Of a stretch of 9,240 nt of DNA, positions 5,937 through 9,240 are shown one piece after another (position 1 is the stretch's first letter; the number at the start of each line of letters is the position of its first letter). This stretch comes from Chloroflexota bacterium (GTDB lineage Bacteria > Chloroflexota > Dehalococcoidia > Lucifugimonadales > Lucifugimonadaceae), in contig JACQUF010000130.1 in NCBI GenBank assembly GCA_016210435.1, forward strand, positions 1 through 9,240. Direction: 5' to 3'. A program made the translations under genes and the position numbers. The notes under the pieces were generated by a model. It made no database searches, had not been told where the DNA came from, and saw only the letters and a list, made by a program, of their open reading frames with translations.

Positions 5937-6950
5937 TTGGCGCTCATCGGGATAGTTGGGACGACGAGCTGGGGCACGACCCTGGGAGTAATCGCCGCCC
6001 GGCAGGGACACAGGGCGGTCCTCTGGGCCAGGACCGAGGAAGAGGCGCACGCGCTCGAGTCGGCGCGCGAAAACCGGCGGTTCCACCCGGGTCAGAAGTT
6101 CCCGGATGGCCTCCACGTCACTGCGTCGGCAGATTCGGCGTTCGGACGCTGCGATCTCGCAATTATCGCGGTGCCCACGAACAGGCTTCGACAGAACGTG
6201 CGCAGGTTGCGGAGCGAACTTTCTGCCGTACCTGTGATCCTGAGCGGCACGAAGGGGATCGAGCCCGGCACGGGCAAGCGGCCGTCAGAGATGGTGGCCG
6301 AAGAACTGGAGGCAGGCTGGCGCGCCGCTATCGGGGCGATTTCCGGCCCGAATCTCGCAAAGGAAATCATCGCCAGCAAGCCTTCCTCAGCGACGGTTGC
6401 CTTCGAACGCACGGAGGCAGCGCTAGCAACGCAGGCTGTGCTCGCCTCGAGCGTCTTTCGCGTCTATACCACCGACGATCTCATAGGGCTCGAGCTCGGA
6501 GGCGCGCTGAAGAACATCATCGCGATCTGCGCCGGGATCATCGACGGGCTCGAACTGGGCGACAACGCGAAGGCTGCGATGATCACGCGCGGTCTGCATG
6601 AGATCACGCGGCTCGGCGTCGCGATGGGCGCCCGGCCCGAGACTTTCGCGGGCCTGTCTGGGCTCGGCGACCTTGTGGCGACCTGCTATTCCCCGTTGAG
6701 CCGCAACCGCTACGTCGGCGAGCAGCTTGCCCGGGGCAACAAACTGGACGACATCCTCGCGCGCATGGACCAGACCGCGGAGGGCGTCCCCGCGACGGTG
6801 GCTGCGATGGAGCTGGCCGCGAAGCTCGGCATCGAAATGCCTATCGCGGAAACACTCAGGCAGCTTCTTTTCGATGGGCTCAGCGTGGGCGGCGCGATCG
6901 AGCTATTGATGCGCCGCGCCCCGGCTGCCGAGAGCCGCATCCGCAGGTAG
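5937..6950 (+). CDS. gpsA: NAD(P)-dependent glycerol-3-phosphate dehydrogenase
   Basis: This 337-residue cytoplasmic enzyme reduces dihydroxyacetone phosphate to sn-glycerol-3-phosphate, the substrate of the upstream PlsY. Family blocks are present: the N-terminal Rossmann motif at 8-13, GPNLAKEI near 140, GGALKNIIAICAGIIDGL with catalytic Lys192, GDNAKAAMITRGLHEI, LSGLGDLVATC and a late AEGVPATV. The dinucleotide motif reads G8-T-T-S-W-G13 where GAGSWG is typical, so the second glycine of GxGxxG is Thr10. The start codon is TTG at 5937, nine bases after the plsY stop. It encodes the residue directly before the conserved ALIGIVG strand, and no better start exists. AGGCGGG at 5926-5932 is a possible ribosome site. 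It is the third gene of the der-plsY-gpsA cluster. Confidence 0.95.
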   Translation: MALIGIVGTTSWGTTLGVIAARQGHRAVLWARTEEEAHALESARENRRFHPGQKFPDGLHVTASADSAFGRCDLAIIAVPTNRLRQNVRRLRSELSAVPVILSGTKGIEPGTGKRPSEMVAEELEAGWRAAIGAISGPNLAKEIIASKPSSATVAFERTEAALATQAVLASSVFRVYTTDDLIGLELGGALKNIIAICAGIIDGLELGDNAKAAMITRGLHEITRLGVAMGARPETFAGLSGLGDLVATCYSPLSRNRYVGEQLARGNKLDDILARMDQTAEGVPATVAAMELAAKLGIEMPIAETLRQLLFDGLSVGGAIELLMRRAPAAESRIRR

Positions 6951-6988
6951 CCCCATCGGCCGTCTACTAGACTGCCATCCGAAGATTT

Positions 6989-7010
6989 CATAATGATGCG
7001 TGATGCATTA
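6989..7010 (+). promoter_or_regulatory. Candidate promoter/operator of the toxin-antitoxin operon
   Basis: The 70-base gap after gpsA is visibly richer in A and T than its surroundings. CATAAT at 6989-6994 resembles a -10 hexamer, although no good -35 is seen. It overlaps an inverted repeat with arms TAATG (6991-6995) and CATTA (7006-7010) around a 10-base centre, and a direct repeat TGATGC at 6994-6999 and 7001-7006 with a 7-base period. Ribbon-helix-helix antitoxins commonly repress their own operon through such short repeats at the promoter. The regulatory role is inferred. Confidence 0.4.
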
Positions 7011-7020
7011 AGCTGGTCAA

Positions 7021-7251
7021 ATGAAACGCGCGACTTTTTCCATCGATAAAGACACATACACCATGCTCCGTTACGAAGCCAGGCGACGCGGTGTTTCGGT
7101 TTCCGAGTTGATTCGTGAAGCTGTCATGAAGTACCTGCCTGGCAGGAAACGCCGCAAGCTGTCGTTCATCGGAATCGCCCGTGGACCGAAGGATCTTTCG
7201 ACCCGCGTCGACGAGGTTGTTCGCGACGCAATCTTGAAGCACAAGGGCTGA
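7021..7251 (+). CDS. Ribbon-helix-helix (CopG/VapB-type) antitoxin
   Basis: This 76-residue basic protein starts with a short beta strand (KRATFSIDKDTYTML) followed by two helices with the RHH turn: RYEARRRGVSVSELIREAV. This is a DNA-binding fold in which a dimer inserts its strands in the major groove. The C-terminal 30 residues (from about K44) would wrap the partner toxin. The start is ATG at 7021, though I see no strong ribosome site in the preceding AGCTGGTCAA. The stop TGA overlaps the ATG of the PIN-domain gene by one base (TGATG), the usual arrangement for an antitoxin translated before its toxin. Whether it neutralises this toxin is inferred from adjacency. Confidence 0.85.
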   Translation: MKRATFSIDKDTYTMLRYEARRRGVSVSELIREAVMKYLPGRKRRKLSFIGIARGPKDLSTRVDEVVRDAILKHKG

Positions 7252-7661
7252 TGCTGTTAGTCGATGCCGGACCTCTGGTCGCGGCAGTCATCGTCAATGA
7301 CCAGCATCATCGCGCCTGCGTCGAGCTGCTCACGCGTCAAACCACGCCAGTCGTAGCGCCGGTTCTTGTCCTATCTGAGGTCGCCTATCTCCTCGAGACG
7401 CGAGTGGGCCAGTACGCCGTCGAGGGCCTGGTCCGGTCGATACGCGGTGGCGAACTGCAGATCGAGCCGGTTGCACCATCTGATTGGGGAAGGATTGAAG
7501 AGTTGATCTCCGGTTACGAGGATCTTGAACTCGGGCTTGTAGACGCGTCGATAATTGCCGCATGTGAGCGCCTGGGTGAAACCAGGCTCGCCACCCTGGA
7601 CCACAGGCACTTCGGGGCGGTCCAGCCCAGACACTGCAAGGCGCTGGAGCTGCTTCCCTAG
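7251..7661 (+). CDS. PIN-domain ribonuclease toxin (VapC-like)
   Basis: This 136-residue PIN-domain protein is expected to cut RNA with Mg2+ or Mn2+ held by acidic residues. The full acidic set is visible: Asp5 in MLLVDAGPLVA, Glu43 in LVLSEVAYLLETR, Asp98 in LGLVDASIIAACE and Asp117 in LATLDHRHF. The intact set argues for an active nuclease rather than a decayed gene. The start is ATG at 7251, overlapping the antitoxin stop, with AAGGG at 7243-7247 as a close ribosome site. Its TAG stop overlaps the rsmE stop, read on the other strand, within the palindrome CTAG at 7658-7661. VapC toxins often cut tRNA or the sarcin-ricin loop; the target here is unknown. Confidence 0.88.
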   Translation: MLLVDAGPLVAAVIVNDQHHRACVELLTRQTTPVVAPVLVLSEVAYLLETRVGQYAVEGLVRSIRGGELQIEPVAPSDWGRIEELISGYEDLELGLVDASIIAACERLGETRLATLDHRHFGAVQPRHCKALELLP

Positions 7662-8392
7662 CCCATCTCGCGAAGGTGATACAGGGCCGCTGTAAGGGTT
7701 GCCAGAGCGGCCGTCTCCGCCCGGAAGATCCTGGGTCCCAGGCTCGCTACAGGGAAGCCCACGGCTACCAGCGGTTCGAGCTCCTTCGCCTCGAACCCGC
7801 CTTCGGGTCCGATCACGAGCGACAGCCGGGAGGCGCCACCCGCGGTTGCCTTGTCGATGGCAGTTCGCAGACCCACGGACCGCTCACCTTCCCAGAGGAT
7901 CACACCTGGCCGAAGCTCGGAAAGCCTTGAGACGTCCGCCAGAGATATCGACGGCGATATCGGCGGGACCTTGACCCGGCCTGACTGCTCCGCGGCTTCG
8001 CGGACGATCCGCTCCCAGCGGCGGAATTTCTCCCCACGCGGCACCTCCGCGACACACCGGGCGGATATTACCGGCTGGAATCGCGCCGCGCCTGCCTCAG
8101 TGCAGCGCTGGAGCACGAACTCGAAGCGATCAGCCTTTAACACCGCCTGGCAGACCGTGATGTCCAGTTGCGGTTCCGTCTTCGGCCACCTCTGGTCGAT
8201 GATCGTGCCTCCGACCTCATCGGGGGTCACAGATTCAAGGCGCACCCTCCATTCCGCGCCCGAACCGTCGAACAGTGCGATCTCTTCGCCGGAACGCAGC
8301 CGAAGGACACGGCTGATCTGCGCGGAGGTTTCCGGTGGGATGACGGCCCGGCCGGCGGAGATTGCCCTGGAATCTACATGGAAGCGATGCAC
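7658..8392 (-). CDS. rsmE: 16S rRNA m3U1498 methyltransferase RsmE
   Basis: This 244-residue SPOUT-class enzyme methylates N3 of U1498 in 16S rRNA on the assembled 30S subunit, using S-adenosylmethionine. The N-terminal PUA-like part (about 1-70) contains SRVLRLRSGEEI. The C-terminal knot domain has KADRFEFVLQRCTE (86-99), REAAEQSGR (131-139), VIGPEGGF (193-200) and SLGPRIFRAETA (217-228), the last two forming the cofactor-binding knot. Length is typical. The start is GTG (8392-8390), with AGGA about 11 bases upstream. An alternative internal ATG would cut into the PUA domain. It lies 24 bases after prmA on the same strand, so the two are probably cotranscribed, a common bacterial pairing. 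The stop overlaps that of the convergent toxin gene. Confidence 0.95.
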   Translation of the reverse strand: MHRFHVDSRAISAGRAVIPPETSAQISRVLRLRSGEEIALFDGSGAEWRVRLESVTPDEVGGTIIDQRWPKTEPQLDITVCQAVLKADRFEFVLQRCTEAGAARFQPVISARCVAEVPRGEKFRRWERIVREAAEQSGRVKVPPISPSISLADVSRLSELRPGVILWEGERSVGLRTAIDKATAGGASRLSLVIGPEGGFEAKELEPLVAVGFPVASLGPRIFRAETAALATLTAALYHLREMG

Positions 8393-8416
8393 GGGCCAGA
8401 TTGTCCTGTCCCCAGG

Positions 8417-9240
8417 CTAGACAGGGGCTCGCCCGGCGACCACGGTCACCCAATCGGAGGAGACGATCATTTCGCGAATGACGGCCCCTGCTTTCTCGAG
8501 GGAACGGTGTACCTCTTCCTTGCGCTCCGCCATGTAGCCGGACCCGATGAACACGCCGTTGGGTCGGGCGCACTGGAGCATGGGCCGGGCCTGCTCGATG
8601 AGTACCCTCGCGGAAATGTTGGCGAGCACGAGGTCGTACCCATAACGCGGCGCATCTGAATGCGGGACAGTCCCCTGGATGATCCTGGCCCGACGGTAGA
8701 CCCCCGCACGCCGCAGATTCCGGCGCGCCGCCCGCACCGCATCGGGGTCGATATCGAAGCACATCGCATCGCGGGCGCCGAGCTTGAGCGCGGCGATCGT
8801 GAGAATCCCCGACCCGCATCCGATATCCACGACGGATTCGCCGCCTCTGACAACCCGTTCGAGCACCTCGAGACATGTCCGCGTGGTCGGATGATGGCCT
8901 GTTCCGAACGCAAGGCCCGGTTCGAGCGGGACAATCACGTCATCCGAGGTCGCCGAAGCCGGGCGTCCCGCGGTCGAGTTTACGGGCACGATCAGCAGGC
9001 GGCGCCCGATGCGCACGGGGTCGAAGGTCTGGCGGCGCCACTCCGCTTCGAGGACCTCCTTTTTCTGTACCGGAGGAAGCTGGCGCAGATGAGAAATCAG
9101 CCGGACCCCGAGGTCGATGTTTGCGAGCCTGTCATCGAGGGTCGCGTCAACCGGTAGCCAGGCGCGCACGATTACCGGGGCGCCTGGACCGGGCGGAGGT
9201 TCGCCCTCGTCGGGGTTGTAGCCGCCGCACTGTTCGACAG
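8417..9240 (-). CDS. prmA: Ribosomal protein L11 methyltransferase PrmA, 5' partial
   Basis: This SAM-dependent methyltransferase trimethylates lysines and the N-terminus of ribosomal protein L11. The visible 273 residues include the end of the substrate-recognition domain and the whole catalytic domain: EPGLAFGTGHHPTT (106-119), the SAM motif VVDIGCGSG (136-144), FDID (161-164) and DLVLANISA (202-210). The reading frame has no stop between the GTG at 9169 and the window edge, and the extra codons (VEQCGGYNPDEG and on) match the usual PrmA lead-in to VRAWLP. The GTG at 9169 is therefore internal and the true start is outside the window. A Pro/Gly-rich stretch (visible residues 12-21) looks like a lineage-specific loop. 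It is the upstream gene of the prmA-rsmE pair, 24 bases apart. Confidence 0.93.
   Translation of the reverse strand, partial: VEQCGGYNPDEGEPPPGPGAPVIVRAWLPVDATLDDRLANIDLGVRLISHLRQLPPVQKKEVLEAEWRRQTFDPVRIGRRLLIVPVNSTAGRPASATSDDVIVPLEPGLAFGTGHHPTTRTCLEVLERVVRGGESVVDIGCGSGILTIAALKLGARDAMCFDIDPDAVRAARRNLRRAGVYRRARIIQGTVPHSDAPRYGYDLVLANISARVLIEQARPMLQCARPNGVFIGSGYMAERKEEVHRSLEKAGAVIREMIVSSDWVTVVAGRAPV

Noticed and set aside
5349..6116. Minus-strand open frame of 255 codons opposite plsY and gpsA
   Set aside because: Charged, Arg-rich shadow across two well-supported genes; no membrane segments or motifs of its own.
8235..8876. Minus-strand open frame of 213 codons spanning rsmE and prmA in another frame
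   Set aside because: Arg/Gly-rich translation with no domain, overlapping two genes with full motifs on the same strand.

Overview
The window looks like an ordinary chromosomal segment from a GC-rich bacterium that carries many small dispersed palindromic repeats. The most likely source is an uncultured Chloroflexota-type lineage. That placement is an inference. It rests on the der-plsY-gpsA gene order, the unusual GpsA nucleotide-binding motif (GTTSWG), the ArgF variant H-D-M-P, and the two repeat families (CCCTCACCC...CTCTCCC/GGGAGAG and CCTTCGACAAGCTCAGG), which I associate with environmental genomes. A 16S or marker-gene search would be needed to settle it.

Layout. 3-758 (+): C-terminal part of a thiolase-like protein, running off the left edge. 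761-1312 (+): its DUF35-type zinc-ribbon/OB-fold partner, two bases downstream; its N-terminus is built from three in-frame copies of a palindromic repeat. 1313-1394: a composite palindromic repeat between convergent genes. 1395-2804 (-): a stand-alone amidase-signature hydrolase. 2805-2955: a divergent intergenic region with two more repeat hairpins. 2956-3879 (+): argF. 3880-3984: spacer with a different dispersed repeat. 3985-5298, 5295-5927 and 5937-6950 (+): der, plsY and gpsA, a tight cluster with GTG, ATG and TTG starts. 7021-7251 and 7251-7661 (+): a ribbon-helix-helix antitoxin and a PIN-domain toxin (VapBC-like), with an inverted-repeat candidate operator upstream. 7658-8392 and 8417-9240 (-): rsmE and prmA (5' end off the right edge), reading toward the toxin gene and sharing a CTAG stop with it.

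How the genes work together. The thiolase and DUF35 proteins are expected to form an acyl-CoA C-C bond-forming or bond-cleaving complex. PlsY and GpsA supply, respectively, acylation of glycerol-3-phosphate and glycerol-3-phosphate itself, the first steps of membrane phospholipid synthesis; they lie beside the ribosome-assembly GTPase Der. PrmA and RsmE are two ribosome-modifying methyltransferases in one operon. ArgF belongs to arginine synthesis. VapBC is a small accessory module at the end of the lipid/ribosome cluster.

I found no CRISPR array, transposase, prophage or RNA gene, and no credible new defence or metabolic system. The points most worth a second look are the repeat-derived N-terminus of the DUF35 protein, the active-site substitutions in the thiolase-like protein, ArgF and the first G domain of Der, and the toxin-antitoxin arrangement with its shared convergent stop.
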